From: Nostoc piscinale CENA21
GTDB taxonomy: Bacteria > Cyanobacteriota > Cyanobacteriia > Cyanobacteriales > Nostocaceae
NCBI RefSeq assembly: GCF_001298445.1
Contig: NZ_CP012036.1
Span: 2,297,263-2,361,262, forward strand
Reading direction: 5' to 3'
Length of the DNA stretch: 64,000 nucleotides
Position 1 is the first letter of the stretch. The number at the start of each line of letters is the position of its first letter. Shown here one piece after another: positions 9,832-20,127 of this stretch. Under the pieces are notes generated by a model, which worked only from the letters and a program-made list of their open reading frames with translations, was not told the origin of the DNA and did not search any database. The translations under genes and the position numbers were made by a program.

Positions 9832-9859
9832 GTAGAGACGTTGTATACAACGTCTCTAC
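9832..9859. repeat. Perfect 28-bp palindrome
   Basis: The two 14-base arms (gtagagacgttgta and its complement) form an uninterrupted palindrome in the convergent gap between the DUF445 gene and the small gene at 9908. Similar sequences are dispersed in Nostocales genomes. No T tract follows, so it is not a standard terminator. Confidence 0.75.
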
Positions 9860-9907
9860 AAAATTTATAGGGTACAGCTTCATATTAAACTGATATTATT
9901 AGTTAAA

Positions 9908-10141
9908 TTAAGATTTATCGATTACGGCAAGATAAGAAGATAAATCTTCTTCCGCAAATGTATCTGAATATAGTTTTTTAGTAAAAATTTTCAGAACGTC
10001 TTTGATTGAAACTTCTTTAACACAAATTCTATCAACGTCATATAACTCTCTACTTTGGATTTGAGTGACTATCCATACTTGACGATTTTTACATTGGATT
10101 TGTAGTGTTTTTTTCTTAGAACCACCATCAGTTAAGTGCAA
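9908..10141 (-). CDS. Hypothetical protein, 77 residues
   Basis: A small basic protein of unknown family: charged N-terminus (GGSKKKTLQIQC), a beta-like core (RQVWIVTQIQSRELYDV) and an acidic end (FAEEDLSSYLAVIDK). It lies 18 bases downstream of the HD phosphodiesterase frame on the same strand, so it may be co-transcribed with it. No signal peptide or membrane span is seen. It could be a real small gene or a remnant. Confidence 0.5.
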   Translation of the reverse strand: MHLTDGGSKKKTLQIQCKNRQVWIVTQIQSRELYDVDRICVKEVSIKDVLKIFTKKLYSDTFAEEDLSSYLAVIDKS

Positions 10142-10159
10142 TTTAAATTACGAATTAGA

Positions 10160-12825
10160 CTACTTATTACTAACCTTTAATTTAGGATAAGCAATACGCT
10201 TGTGGTGAAATTGCTGCCAAACCTCAACAAAAATTTCAGCAATTTGCTTCATTTCATCCCGCGTTAGTCCAGATTCTTGCAGTTGATTGTCTTGCCATCT
10301 GGCACGCAAAATATTATTGAGGGTTGTTAAAGCTTGTTCAGATGTGACTTCTTTGAGCGATCGCAAGGCGGCTTCACAAGCATCTGCTAACATCACAATT
10401 CCCGTTTCCCGTGATTGGGGAATTGGGCCATCGTAGCGGAAATCAGCTTCGTCTAATTTGATGCTGGGGTCTGCTTGGGCTTGCTGCTGTGCTTGATGAT
10501 AAAAATAAGCAATCAGCATTGTACCTTGGTGTTCGGGAATAAATGCTTGAATTGCTGTAGGCAAAGAATGTTTACGCGCCATTACTAACCCTTCACTAAC
10601 GTGCTTTTTAATAATTTCGGCACTTTTCCAAGGGTCTTGAATTTCTGTTTCGTGTTTATTTGGCCCCCCCATTTGGTTTTCAATAAAACCCAAAGGATCG
10701 TGCATTTTACCAATGTCGTGGTATAAAGTTCCAGCCCTGACTAATTCAACATTACAACCTAATTTTTTCGCCGCCGCTTCTGCTAAGGTGGCGACAAATA
10801 GGGTGTGTTGAAAAGTTCCAGGTGTTTCTGTGGCCAGTTTTTTTTAATAAGGGACGGTTAGGATTTGCTAGTTCTGCTAACCGAATTGGAGTGACTAAAT
10901 CAAATAATTTTTCTAAATAAGGACTCACACCCAAGGCGATGATACTCCAAGCTAAACCTGATAAAGCAAACAGTCCGGCTGTTTGAAAGACTATGTACCA
11001 GCCTGTACTAAATGCTGCACCCATCAATAAACTCACAATTAAGTAAACACTACCTTGCGTAGCAGCAATAGCTACACCTAATAATGCTAATTCTTCCCGT
11101 GATCGCAGTTTTTGGGCGATGTAACTACCTAATATTCCTCCAATTGCGCCAGCCACCAAGGCGATTTTACTGACTTCCAAACTTGAGGATATCACTAGCA
11201 ACAATAACCCTATGACTGTTGCACCCAAAGTCTGTCCATAAAAGCTGCCTAGTAGTAAACCAACTGCACTCCAGCTAGTATGAAATATTCCCATTGCGAT
11301 CACACCAGGAGTACTCAAAGTTAGTAGTAATATTAATAGGCGATCGCGTTGGCGTAATCGGTACTTATTGCGCTTTTCTACCCAAACAAAAATCCCAATT
11401 GCCCCTGTAACAATTACTGCTAACTTCGCCAGACCTAGCCAGTTATTTTCCCGACGAATTAATTTATACTTTTCCAAAACATCAAATTGCCACTCAGTAA
11501 TTTTTTTACCTTGGCGGACAATTATCTGACCTTGATGCACCGGAACTATGACGGGTGAAACTCCTTCTGCTGCTTGTTTAGCTTGTATTCTAGTTTTTTC
11601 TTCATCTTTTTTTTAAGTTGGGTTGTAAAACTGCCAACAACAGCTTAGAGGCTAAAGCTTCCGCATCTTTCGGCACAACATACTGCACATGGGTACTGAC
11701 TGCATTCTGTAAAATTTTATCTGGAAGTCCTTCGGGAATACCCTGAGTCAGAATGCGGTCAGCAATTTGCCTGACTTGGGTATAGGTATTTGACCAATCA
11801 TCATCTGATAAATCTAAGATGACTGTTTCTTGATAAACTGTCCCTGGGTTATTTGTATCTAGTTGTAAAAATTGCGACTTGGCTTGGATATAAGCTTGGC
11901 GGATTTGAGATATTTGCTGTACCAAAGAAGATAAATTTTGTGCTGAGGTGGTGATTCGGTAAGCTTCTAATTCTCCTACAGCTATTTGAAAGTCTTTGTT
12001 TTGGGTAATTTTGCTGGGTTGAGGCGACTTAGATGGTATGGTCGGGATGATAGTTATAGGCTGGTTCGGCTCAGTAGATGAACCTGTGGCAGATGGAAAT
12101 AAGGGAGGATATTTAGGAGAGTGAGGTTTTTGGGGAAATCCTAGTGAAAGTTCTAATTTCTGTTTACTCTTGTTTTCGATAGTGGCTAATAGTGCTTTCC
12201 ATTCTGAGTCAGAACAAGCACGTAGATATTGCTGGGTAGGTAAAGATAAAACTGCGGTGTCAAAAAAAGGAAAAGGCCCAGCAACAGAACGAATTTCATT
12301 ACCTTGGTCGAGAATTTGTTGTAGTTCTTGGTTGATCTTGTTGGTGATCTTTTCGTCAACCATTAAGACTGGTATAGAACTTCTACTCACATCTTTACGT
12401 CGAGCTTCAGTTTGTTTTTTATCTTCAATGCTGGTAGAGTAAGGAGCCTTAAAAGTTTGTGGTGCGTAGGTTCCTACTTGCAGCTGGGGTTGGTTGTATA
12501 GCTTATGACCTAGTACCCCTGTTAAAGAAACAACTGCGATCGCAAACACCACAGAAGAACGTTTTTCGTGTACCCAGCCTAAACCGACTGCTGTAATTCC
12601 AGTCAGAGTTTTGAACGATTTTGTCATTGATCTGGATACCGTTGGGTGTTTATGAAGTTTGCTGTGATGAAAATTCCTGAGAAAATTCTTTTGAGGTTGA
12701 TCATGGCAACTTTGGCTATTTGGACATTGCTTAACCAGCCAGCGCACTGGACGACACATAACTGTATAACGCCGCCAAGAATTTAATTGCTGGGTTAAGG
12801 AGTGAAAAAATTGTTGCTTTTTCAT
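10160..12825 (-). pseudogene. 7TM-HD phosphodiesterase (PgpH-like), two frameshifts
   Basis: Three consecutive frames together encode one 7TMR-HD protein of about 887 residues. The N-terminal part has one membrane segment (SVVFAIAVVSLTGVLG) and a large extracytoplasmic domain. The middle has seven hydrophobic helices. The end carries the HD domain: QHTLFVATLA, YHDIGK, then ANHE-like and DACEAALRS segments. The breaks lie at T8 runs 11607-11614 and 10838-10845 (A8 on the coding strand), and removing one base at each restores a continuous frame (PNLKKDEEKTR; RPLLKKLATETPG). PgpH proteins hydrolyse cyclic di-AMP at the membrane. The coding start may be the later Met of MTKSFKTLTG. If the breaks are real and uncorrected, the enzyme loses its catalytic domain. 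Confidence 0.85.
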
Positions 12826-13264
12826 TACCTCTGGCCGCTGACTTTCATAGCTGATTCCATTTTCGATGGTGGAATGATTTTATTGATACCGAGTTGCAGT
12901 TAAAGATAGTAATTTGGGGTGGGAGTATGGAGTCGGAATACTATTTCTGAAAGCAACTTAGTATGATTAGCTTTTCATAAATTCATTGATTGCCATCATT
13001 TTTCCCATTGGTATCAGAACAAAATTTTCTTAAAAAAAGGTTACATTTTACAGGCGATAGGTTATAAAAAATTAGAAGTTTTACTTTCGTTGAAGTACTC
13101 ACACATAGTTAATTACACAGATTTTTTTCCTGTTCCTTGTTCCCTGTAATGCACTGCGATGCTCTGAACTTGTCGTTCGCGTAGCGTCTCAGGCAGGAGA
13201 AGTGTTCCCTACCTCCACAAATAAATTTAATTTTATGTAACTACTTAGATTTATTAAAGCTTAA
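12826..13264. other. Intergenic stretch without a recognised gene
   Basis: This 439-base A/T-rich gap lies upstream of the HD phosphodiesterase gene and downstream of the ADP-ribosylglycohydrolase-like gene. It contains a fragment of dispersed repeat near 13166-13200 (cttgtcgttcgcgtagcgtc). I see no open frame, RNA gene or convincing terminator. Confidence 0.5.
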
Positions 13265-14192
13265 TTAACGTGAGCGAATGACGCGCGGTGCTGCAAAGAC
13301 AGAAACAAACTTGTGTTTTTCCAACATCACACATCCTTCTAAAGTCAATGGTTTGGGATGTAGGGACAGGTTATATACTCCTGACCAAACAACTAAAAGT
13401 GCATCGGTTAATTCTAACATTTGTGGATAATTGACCATTATCCCAGTAGAACTATCAGTGGATAAATGCAGCACTCGCCACTGTGTAGGAATTCCGGCTG
13501 TACTATTGTAAGTTCCCGATAAAGCACCTGCGATCGCACCTATAATCGGGGAAGGTAACAGCTGATTTACGCGTAAAACCGTCAAACGAAAGTCTTCTAG
13601 TGTACTGAGAAAGCAGTAAAATGCCAATGCGATCGCACTGCTAGTTTTATCTTTAGTATTTAACTCTGCTTTAGCTGTTTCTAACCCAGCGTGTTTAGAT
13701 AACAAATCATTAACTTGTAATAATTTTTTTGGTAATGATGTTGGTGTTTCACCAATAAAACTAATAATTTGGGCTATGAGAGTTTGCGGATCTAATTTTT
13801 CGGTTAAAGATAAAGCGATCGCATAGCCTACTGCCAATATTCCATCTCGTACCACTGCATCTTCCCCCCACAGTTGGTACGTGTGTAGTAAATTATTTCT
13901 TAACTTCAGCAAATTGTCATGAAAAAAAAAGTGCCACTGGTAAAGTGGCTAAAATAATTTCCGAAGTGGCATTCTGACTGAGATGAAAGTTAGGCAATTC
14001 TTGTTGCTGACGCTGTTTCCAGTCATCTAAATCTAGTTTGCCTAGCTTCACCAGACTTTCGGTACCAAGCAGCATTAATTTGCCAATATCTGAGACAACT
14101 TGAGGTGATTTGTCTCCCGACTTAGCTAAATTTGCACCTAATAATGCTCCAAGTAAAGTACCTCGAAAGCGGCTGAATAGTGAATAGCGCAT
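13265..14192 (-). pseudogene. ADP-ribosylglycohydrolase-like protein, frameshifted
   Basis: The N-terminal RFRGTLLGALLGANLA resembles the opening of ADP-ribosyl-[dinitrogen reductase] hydrolase (DraG)-type proteins. However, the metal-binding acidic residues normally following that glycine motif are not evident, so enzymatic activity is doubtful. The restored product is about 308 residues. The frame is broken at an A9 run (13922-13930, T9 in the coding strand), giving LFFS-stop. Removing one base gives LFFHDNLLKLRNN and joins the second frame. The family assignment is tentative, and cyanobacteria carry many such degenerate members of unknown role. Confidence 0.55.
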
Positions 14193-14202
14193 ATTTTGAA
14201 GG

Positions 14203-14262
14203 ATGAAGTATGAAGTGTGTAGACACGCTGTGCGCGGCTTCCCATTCCTGAAGGATAGGGCA
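14203..14262. repeat. Dispersed repeat (copy 1)
   Basis: The string gaagtgtgtagacacgct followed by gcgcggcttccc and gaagga matches, with small changes, a second copy at 62130-62170 inside the ribosomal cluster. The remainder of the gap to aroQ shows nothing else. Confidence 0.6.
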
Positions 14263-14405
14263 GTCTGAAAAGTAAGGGGCTAATATATTTTGCTACTACA
14301 TAAGCTGGGTTCTGCTACGCGAACTAACAAAACATTAAATTTCTTTCAACTCGCGTCGGCTAGTTTTGTCTATGTAGCTAAAACATCAGTTCCCCATATC
14401 TTTAT

Positions 14406-14864
14406 TTATCCTTCATCCTTTCGTAAATGATGCACTAAAGCTTGTAAGCCTAGAAAATAACTTTGTGCGCCAAAACCGCTAATTTGACCAATCACTACAG
14501 GCGCGATGTAAGAATGATGGCGAAAATCTTCTCGACGGTAAATATTACTGAGGTGTACTTCAATTGCTGGTAAATTGACTGCTGCGATCGCATCCCGTAG
14601 TGCCACACTAGTATGTGTATACGCCCCAGCATTAATCAAAATTCCCTGGTGTTGACCTAAAGCTTCATGAATCGCATCTACCAAAGCTCCTTCATGATTA
14701 GACTGCATGGCAAACACACTTGCTTGCATCTTTGCCGCTTGTTCTTGCAATAAACGGTTAATTTCAGCCAAAGTTACAGCACCATAAATTCCCGGCTCTC
14801 GCTGTCCCAGCAAATTTAGGTTTGGCCCATGCAGTACCAAAATGCTTAAAGGTTGCACCTGCAA
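14406..14864 (-). CDS. aroQ: 3-dehydroquinate dehydratase, type II
   Basis: This 152-residue protein is a type II dehydroquinase (shikimate pathway, 3-dehydroquinate to 3-dehydroshikimate). It shows LHGPNLNLLGQREPGIYG with the catalytic Tyr in its flexible loop, QSNHEG, NAGAYTHTSVALRDA, and EVHLSN with the catalytic His. The length is typical of the dodecameric type II enzyme. A 45-codon gene with its own ribosome binding site lies 18 bases upstream on the same strand, so the two are probably co-transcribed. Confidence 0.95.
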   Translation of the reverse strand: MQVQPLSILVLHGPNLNLLGQREPGIYGAVTLAEINRLLQEQAAKMQASVFAMQSNHEGALVDAIHEALGQHQGILINAGAYTHTSVALRDAIAAVNLPAIEVHLSNIYRREDFRHHSYIAPVVIGQISGFGAQSYFLGLQALVHHLRKDEG

Positions 14865-14882
14865 TTGTTCGTTCCTTCAGGT

Positions 14883-15020
14883 TTAACGACGACGGGAACG
14901 TTCATTGACTGGAATCGGAATCAGTTCCGGTTCCGGTTCAGCTTCTGGCCCCAGCAGGGCTTCAATTAGCTTGCGTGCCATTTCCTTCAGCCTTTCCAGT
15001 ACCTTTTCTATATAGTCCAT
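14883..15020 (-). CDS. Small amphipathic protein, 45 residues, upstream of aroQ
   Basis: ATG at 15020-15018 is preceded by AGGAG with a 10-base spacer. The frame ends at TAA 14885-14883, just before aroQ. The peptide begins MDYIEKVLERLKEMARKLIE, a clear amphipathic helix. It continues with an alternating Pro/Glu stretch (PEAEPEPELIPIP) and ends in a basic SRRR tail. I do not recognise the family. Good ribosome binding site, helix pattern and tight linkage to aroQ argue that it is a real gene. It could bind a membrane or a partner protein through the helix; that is inference. Confidence 0.6.
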   Translation of the reverse strand: MDYIEKVLERLKEMARKLIEALLGPEAEPEPELIPIPVNERSRRR

Positions 15021-15465
15021 GAACTGACCGCTCCTGAATTACTACCTACTTTAATTAACAGCTACGCGGAAATTGGCTTATTATTACACGTTTTGCTGCT
15101 AACTTGGCTGATTCCCGAATTTTTGATTCTGGGTTAGCCATTTTAAAAGTTGCAAGTTGTGATTTCCCTTACTTTTTAGAGTATCACATCCACAGCCCAA
15201 TAAACTGTATCTGTCACAAGATGGGTATGTTGTCAAAATAGTCAAGATTCATTTCTCATTGGTCAAGAGTCATTTGTCATGGGAAATTAGTTATGATTTC
15301 TGGACTTAATAGACTGCTGAGTGCTGAGTACCAACTAATAAGAAATTTCAGCCTGCAAAGGCAGGCTTTGTTCCTGTAGCCGTGATTTTAATTGTTCTAT
15401 CTCCTTGTCTCCCTTGTCCCCAAATAAAGAGAGATTTTATTACTTGGAAGTCCCTAAACTCAACT
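15021..15465. other. Intergenic stretch with repeat fragments
   Basis: The 445-base gap downstream of topA holds a degenerate heptamer stretch (15248-15290, cattggtcaagagtcatttg), a GTGCTGAG fragment (15314-15330), and a hairpin agcctgc-aaag-gcaggct at 15350-15367. The hairpin is followed by sequence similar to the repeat at 5286. No gene was found. Confidence 0.5.
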
Positions 15466-18117
15466 TCATCCCTCACTCTTTTTAGCAGTGGTCTTGGATG
15501 ACTTAGTAGTTGATTTAGCGCGGGTACTAGTTGTTTTGCTGGTGGTTTTGCGGGTAGATTTTTTTCCAGACGAAGCTTTACTAGCTAACAATTCCAGGGC
15601 TTGAGATAAGGTCATCTCCTCCACCGACTGTCCTTCAGGAATGCTGACATTAGTTTTGCCATGCTTGATATAAGGGCCATAAGGGCCATCATAGATATTA
15701 ATGGGTGAATCATCTTCAGGATGGTTACCCAATTCCCGTAAGGCGGCTTTAGATTTGTTGTTAACAGAACTCCGTCCCTTTTTCGGTTCTGATAATATTT
15801 CCAACGCTCTTTCTAAAGAAACTGTTAAAACATTATCTGCCGCTTTTAACGAACGGTAATCTTTGCCTTCTTTGCCTTGGTCATGAACTACGTAAGGGCC
15901 ATAGGGGCCGATACTAGCTTGAATTCTGCCTCCTGTCGCTGGGTGGGTTCCCAAAGTGCGGGGAAGTGCTAAAAGACCAACAGCCATTTCGAGAGTGACG
16001 TTTTCTTGCGGCACGTTTTTGGGAATGGAAGCTTGTTTTGGTTTAGGATTTTCTTCGGTTTTGTCACCTAATTGGACATAAGGGCCGTAAGTTCCAATTT
16101 TGATATAAATTGGTTCACCTGTTTCGGGATGGCGACCGAGTTCGTCGGGGCCAGTAGTTTTTTGCTTCAGTAAAACTTCTACTTGTTTAGGGTCGAGGTC
16201 AGCCGGGGTTAAATCTTTGGGAATGGAGGCTGTCACTACAGCATCACCGTTTTCCACTTCGATGTAAGGCCCGTATTTGCCAATGCGGACTTTTGCCTCT
16301 AAATTTTCTAGTTCTACAGTTCTGGCTTTATTGGCATCAATTTGACTTTTTTGTTCTTTAACTAAGGTTTCTAAACCTTTGTCTCCCAGATAAAATTCCC
16401 GCAGGTAAGGAAGCCAGTTAACTTCACCTTCGGCAATGTCATCTAAAGTTTGCTCCATTTTGGAGGTAAAGCCAGGGTCAACAATATCGGGGAAGTGTTT
16501 TTCTAATAAGCTGGTGACGGCAAAGGCGGTGAAGGTGGGAATTAAAGCATTATTCACCAATTGGGCATAACCTTTATCAATGATTGTGCCGATAATGCTG
16601 GCGTAGGTACTGGGGCGACCAATACCTTCACTTTCTAAGGTTTTCACCAAAGAGGCTTCGGTGTATCGGGCTGGGGGTTGGGTTTCGTGACCAATTGCTT
16701 CTAGTTCTTTACAATTTGGATGATCCCCAACTTTCAGGTTAGGTAAGATAATTTCTTGATCTTCTAGCGCGGCTTCGGGGTCATCGGAACCTTCAACGTA
16801 AGCGCGTAAGTAACCAGGAAAGTCGATGCGTTTTCCAGACGAGCGGAAGCCTGCATCCTCCACTTGTAACTGCACAGTAATTTGAGTTTGGCGGGAGTCA
16901 GCCATTTGACAGGCGACGGTACGCTTCCAAATTAAGTCGTAGACAGCCAGTTCCCGACCGCTTAAACCTGTTTCTTGGGGTGTGCGGAAGGTGTTACCGG
17001 CGGGGCGGATGGCTTCGTGGGCTTCTTGTGCGCCTTTAGATTTGGTGGTGTATTGCCGGGGTTGGGGGCTGAGATATTGCTTACCGTACAGCTTTTCTAC
17101 ACAATCACGGGCAGCTGCGATCGCCTGATCTGACAAATGCACCGAGTCTGTACGCATATAGGTAATATACCCTTGCTCGTACAAGTTTTGAGCAATCCGC
17201 ATCGTATCCCGTGCCGACAGCCTCAGTTTCCGGTTGGCTTCTTGTTGCAAGGTGGAGGTAGTGAACGGTGGTGCAGGTTTACGCGTAACTGGCCGTTCCT
17301 CCATCTCGGTAACATCCCAGGTTTTACCTGTTAACCGTTCTTTCAACGCCACAGCATCGGCTTCTGTGAGTAACACCACATTGCGCCCAGCCGCGATTTG
17401 TCCTGTGTTGGGGTCAAAATCACTGCCACTCGCTACTTTTGTGCCACCCAAGGTCACTAACTGGGAGGTAAATGGAGCTTTTGCTTGTTCTAAATAGGCT
17501 TTTAAATCCCAATATGTCCCTTCACGGAAAGCGCGGCGTTGGCGTTCTTTTTTCACCAATAATCGCACAGCTACAGACTGGACTCGCCCAGCAGATAATC
17601 CCCAGGCGATTTTTTCCCACAGCAGGGGCGAAAGTGTATATCCTACCAAACGGTCTAAAATTCGGCGTGTTTCTTGGGCGCGGACTAACTGTTCATCAAT
17701 AGTGCGGCAGTTTTTCAAAGCTTTTTTTATCGCCTCTTGGGTGATTTCGTGAAACACCATCCGCTTAGTCGGAACTTTGGGCTTGAGCAATTGGTATAAA
17801 TGCCAACTGATGCTTTCTCCTTCCCGGTCTTCGTCAGTTGCCAGGATGAGTTCAGTTGCCTCTTTTAAGGCATCTTTGAGCTGAGTAACAACTTTCTTTT
17901 TGTCTTTGGGGACAACATACACCGGTTCAAAGTCTGCGTCCACATTTACCCCTAGCTGCGCCCATTTTTCCCCTTTGATGGTCGTGGGGATTTCACTTGC
18001 TGACTGGGGGAGGTCACGGACATGACCCATAGACGCTTCTACCCGATAGTCTTTTGGTAGGTAGTTGCGAATGGTACGAGCTTTGGTGGGAGATTCGACG
18101 ATGACGAGAGTTGACAT
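15466..18117 (-). CDS. topA: DNA topoisomerase I (type IA)
   Basis: This enzyme relaxes negative supercoils by cutting one strand. TOPRIM motifs are at the N-terminus (LVIVESPTKARTI; LATDEDREGESI), and the catalytic tyrosine lies in YITYMRTDSVHLS. In place of classical zinc fingers the C-terminal part has several GPYG-type repeats (KYGPYIEV, TYGPYVQL, PYGPYVVH, PYGPYIKH). The extreme C-terminus is a Lys/Ser/Thr-rich tail resembling histone H1-like tails. Start: MSTLVIVES at 18117 fits the family; the frame extends 10 codons further upstream without conserved sequence. The product is about 883 residues. Confidence 0.95.
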   Translation of the reverse strand: MSTLVIVESPTKARTIRNYLPKDYRVEASMGHVRDLPQSASEIPTTIKGEKWAQLGVNVDADFEPVYVVPKDKKKVVTQLKDALKEATELILATDEDREGESISWHLYQLLKPKVPTKRMVFHEITQEAIKKALKNCRTIDEQLVRAQETRRILDRLVGYTLSPLLWEKIAWGLSAGRVQSVAVRLLVKKERQRRAFREGTYWDLKAYLEQAKAPFTSQLVTLGGTKVASGSDFDPNTGQIAAGRNVVLLTEADAVALKERLTGKTWDVTEMEERPVTRKPAPPFTTSTLQQEANRKLRLSARDTMRIAQNLYEQGYITYMRTDSVHLSDQAIAAARDCVEKLYGKQYLSPQPRQYTTKSKGAQEAHEAIRPAGNTFRTPQETGLSGRELAVYDLIWKRTVACQMADSRQTQITVQLQVEDAGFRSSGKRIDFPGYLRAYVEGSDDPEAALEDQEIILPNLKVGDHPNCKELEAIGHETQPPARYTEASLVKTLESEGIGRPSTYASIIGTIIDKGYAQLVNNALIPTFTAFAVTSLLEKHFPDIVDPGFTSKMEQTLDDIAEGEVNWLPYLREFYLGDKGLETLVKEQKSQIDANKARTVELENLEAKVRIGKYGPYIEVENGDAVVTASIPKDLTPADLDPKQVEVLLKQKTTGPDELGRHPETGEPIYIKIGTYGPYVQLGDKTEENPKPKQASIPKNVPQENVTLEMAVGLLALPRTLGTHPATGGRIQASIGPYGPYVVHDQGKEGKDYRSLKAADNVLTVSLERALEILSEPKKGRSSVNNKSKAALRELGNHPEDDSPINIYDGPYGPYIKHGKTNVSIPEGQSVEEMTLSQALELLASKASSGKKSTRKTTSKTTSTRAKSTTKSSKTTAKKSEG

Positions 18118-18746
18118 GGAAATTTCAAAAAAAAGAATAGCTGTCAAGCTAAACAGTCAAATTGAAGCAAGTTCTGTGAAATGTCAAGAGAAAATTCAAG
18201 CTTGGGGGCTGTGAATTCATCCTCACACAAACTGCCTAGAATTGCGAAAATTCGCAAAACTTTCAAAAGCAGTCTTTCTTAGAGCATAAGACAAAGAAAC
18301 GTTGGCGATGAATTTCCAACTATTTCAATCTTTAACTTATCTCAGGCATAATTGGCGACTACCGTTGGCAAAATACTGTTCAAGTGTAGTAGGAGCATAC
18401 TTTTTTATCAGGGTGTGGGGGTGTATGTTCACATCTTGCACTAAGCGACTGAAGTCAGTAGATTGGGTGGAGTGATAGCGAAACCCCTGACATTTTTTTG
18501 CTGCTTAAGTAAGTTGGTGAGAAAAAACCTAACTATGTTACGAAAGATTAACTAAGCTAAAAGCCTCTTTACTCCTGCCTCCTGCCTTCTGCCTTACCCT
18601 AACGATAAATATTTACGATGACCTACTTATTTGTTTTGGCTGGTGTGCTGCGACCTCTGAAATTTTTTAGGTTGTGCCAAAATTAAATCAAAATTGCGAT
18701 TAAAAGCGAAGTAGGGTTCATTACTGTATAGCTCAAGGTTAAGACT
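18118..18746. other. Divergent intergenic region between topA and the 18747 gene
   Basis: About 630 bases without a gene. It should contain the promoters of topA and of the rightward unit. It includes a small palindrome ttgcgaaaattcgcaa (18242-18257) and a pyrimidine-rich repeat (actcctgcctcctgccttct, 18570-18597) of the same kind as one near larE. I see no RNA gene that I can name. Confidence 0.45.
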
Positions 18747-19043
18747 ATGAAAGCGATTCGCCAAGGTGATGTTATTTTACTACCTGTGGAGCAGGTTGAT
18801 GGACAAAAGAAACTTGATTTAATTTTGGCAGAAGGTGAGGTTACAGGACACAAGCATAAAATTAGCGAGGGAGAAGCAGAGTTATATGAAAAGAATGGTA
18901 CGCTCTATCTGCGCGTTTTTTTATCAGATATAGCCTTGCTAACTCACGAAGAACATCAGGCAATTCCTATCCCTCAAGGTAACTGGATAGTCAAAATTCA
19001 GCGTGAGTATGAGCCGGAAGGTTGGCGATATGTCGCAGATTAA
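18747..19043 (+). CDS. Conserved hypothetical protein, 98 residues
   Basis: A small soluble protein beginning MKAIRQGDVILLPVEQ, with GEVTGHKHKI and THEEHQAIPIPQGNW; the pattern suggests a compact beta-rich fold. The His-rich GHKH and EEH segments might bind a metal, which is inference only. It overlaps the next gene by 14 bases (the ATG at 19030 lies inside its last codons), so the two are translationally coupled. From memory, cyanobacteria carry repeated copies of this pair. Function unknown. Confidence 0.75.
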   Translation: MKAIRQGDVILLPVEQVDGQKKLDLILAEGEVTGHKHKISEGEAELYEKNGTLYLRVFLSDIALLTHEEHQAIPIPQGNWIVKIQREYEPEGWRYVAD

Positions 19044-20100
19044 AAAACTCATACCTGAGCAAGAAGCTTTGATTCCAGTTTATCGAGAGAAGTGGCGACA
19101 AATTGCGCTTTCTACTGAACGGATTGATAAGGGGATAGCGGCTGATGCTGTGAAAGCTGTTTATAAAATTCTGGGTTTCGATGAGCCGGAAATAGTATTT
19201 TTCGATAGCCCTTATGCAGCTTTAAAAGAATTTGCAACGCAATTAGATAATTCTTTATTTCACCAAAGCTCTTACAAAATTGAAGAAAAAATAACTGATT
19301 GAATAAAAAATCAGATACATGTTCAAATAAAAGTTAAAAAACTAAATATTTTACTGAATCAAGAAGAAATTAAATATTTAAGAAGTAATATAGGTCAAAT
19401 ATTTTTTAGTGGAATTCTAACAATAAAGCTCAATCAAGACATTTATGGTATTTATAATACAGAGTTTAGTGTTTTTGATTTAAATTACATATCATCAGAA
19501 TCATGGGTCTTCAAAGCTAGTTATATTGATTTTTGTATATCTGAGTTGAATTGGGATTTATCTCAGCAAGATTGGTTAGTTATACAGAATCTAATTAAAA
19601 ATTGTGGCTGGATTTTTCCTGATGAGCATATAGTAATTGTATGCGATCGCCCGCTTCATATCCGCTTCGATAATCAAAACCGCCTCCACGCTGAAGGTGA
19701 ACCAGCAATTGAATTTGCTGATGGCTATAGCCTTTACTCTTATCACGGTGTCACCTTACCTGAAAAATATGGTAAACTTCATCCACAGCAATGGCAAGCC
19801 CAATGGTTATTAACAGAAACTAATGCTGAACTGCGGCGTGTGTTGATTGAAGGTATAGGTTACAGTCGCATTTGCCAAGATTTACAAGCTATTGAATTAG
19901 ATAATTGGGCTGGATATACCCTGTTAAGAATTGATAATGATTTTATTGATATTGAACCGATTTTGTTATTAAAAATGACTTGTCCCAGTACAGGTTTTAT
20001 TCATGTCTTACGTGTTCCCCCAAATATGCTGTCAGCCCGTGAAGCAATTCGCTGGGTTAATTGGGGGCTGGAGCCAGATGATTTTATAATAGAAACTTGA
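19030..20100 (+). pseudogene. DUF6745-like protein interrupted by one in-frame TGA
   Basis: The frame from ATG 19030 to TGA 20100 is open for 356 residues except for a single in-frame TGA at 19300-19302 (codon 91, after KIEEKITD). Both halves belong to one protein. The N-terminus KLIPEQEALIPVYREKW and the C-terminal block GWIFPDEHIVIVCDRP, HAEGEPAIEFADGYSLYSYHG, TGFIHVLRVPP together match, as recalled, a cyanobacterial family of unknown function. A TGG to TGA change would explain the stop (Asp-Trp-Ile). Unlike most breaks in this window it is not a frameshift. The half after the stop could still be translated from a downstream start. Confidence 0.65.
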
Positions 20101-20127
20101 AAGCAGTTATTTTATTCGTGAATATGC

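Noticed and set aside
10160..12825. Three separate genes in place of one HD phosphodiesterase
   Set aside because: The three frames join precisely at A8 runs and together make one standard domain order.
15350..15372. Hairpin agcctgc-aaag-gcaggct as topA terminator
   Set aside because: On the minus strand it is not followed by a T tract, and it belongs to a dispersed repeat.
18118..18746. Possible structured RNA in the topA upstream gap
   Set aside because: Only short palindromes are visible and no known RNA family can be matched by eye.
19300..19302. TGA read as selenocysteine
   Set aside because: No structured element after it is evident, the expected residue is Trp, and no selenium genes are present in the window.
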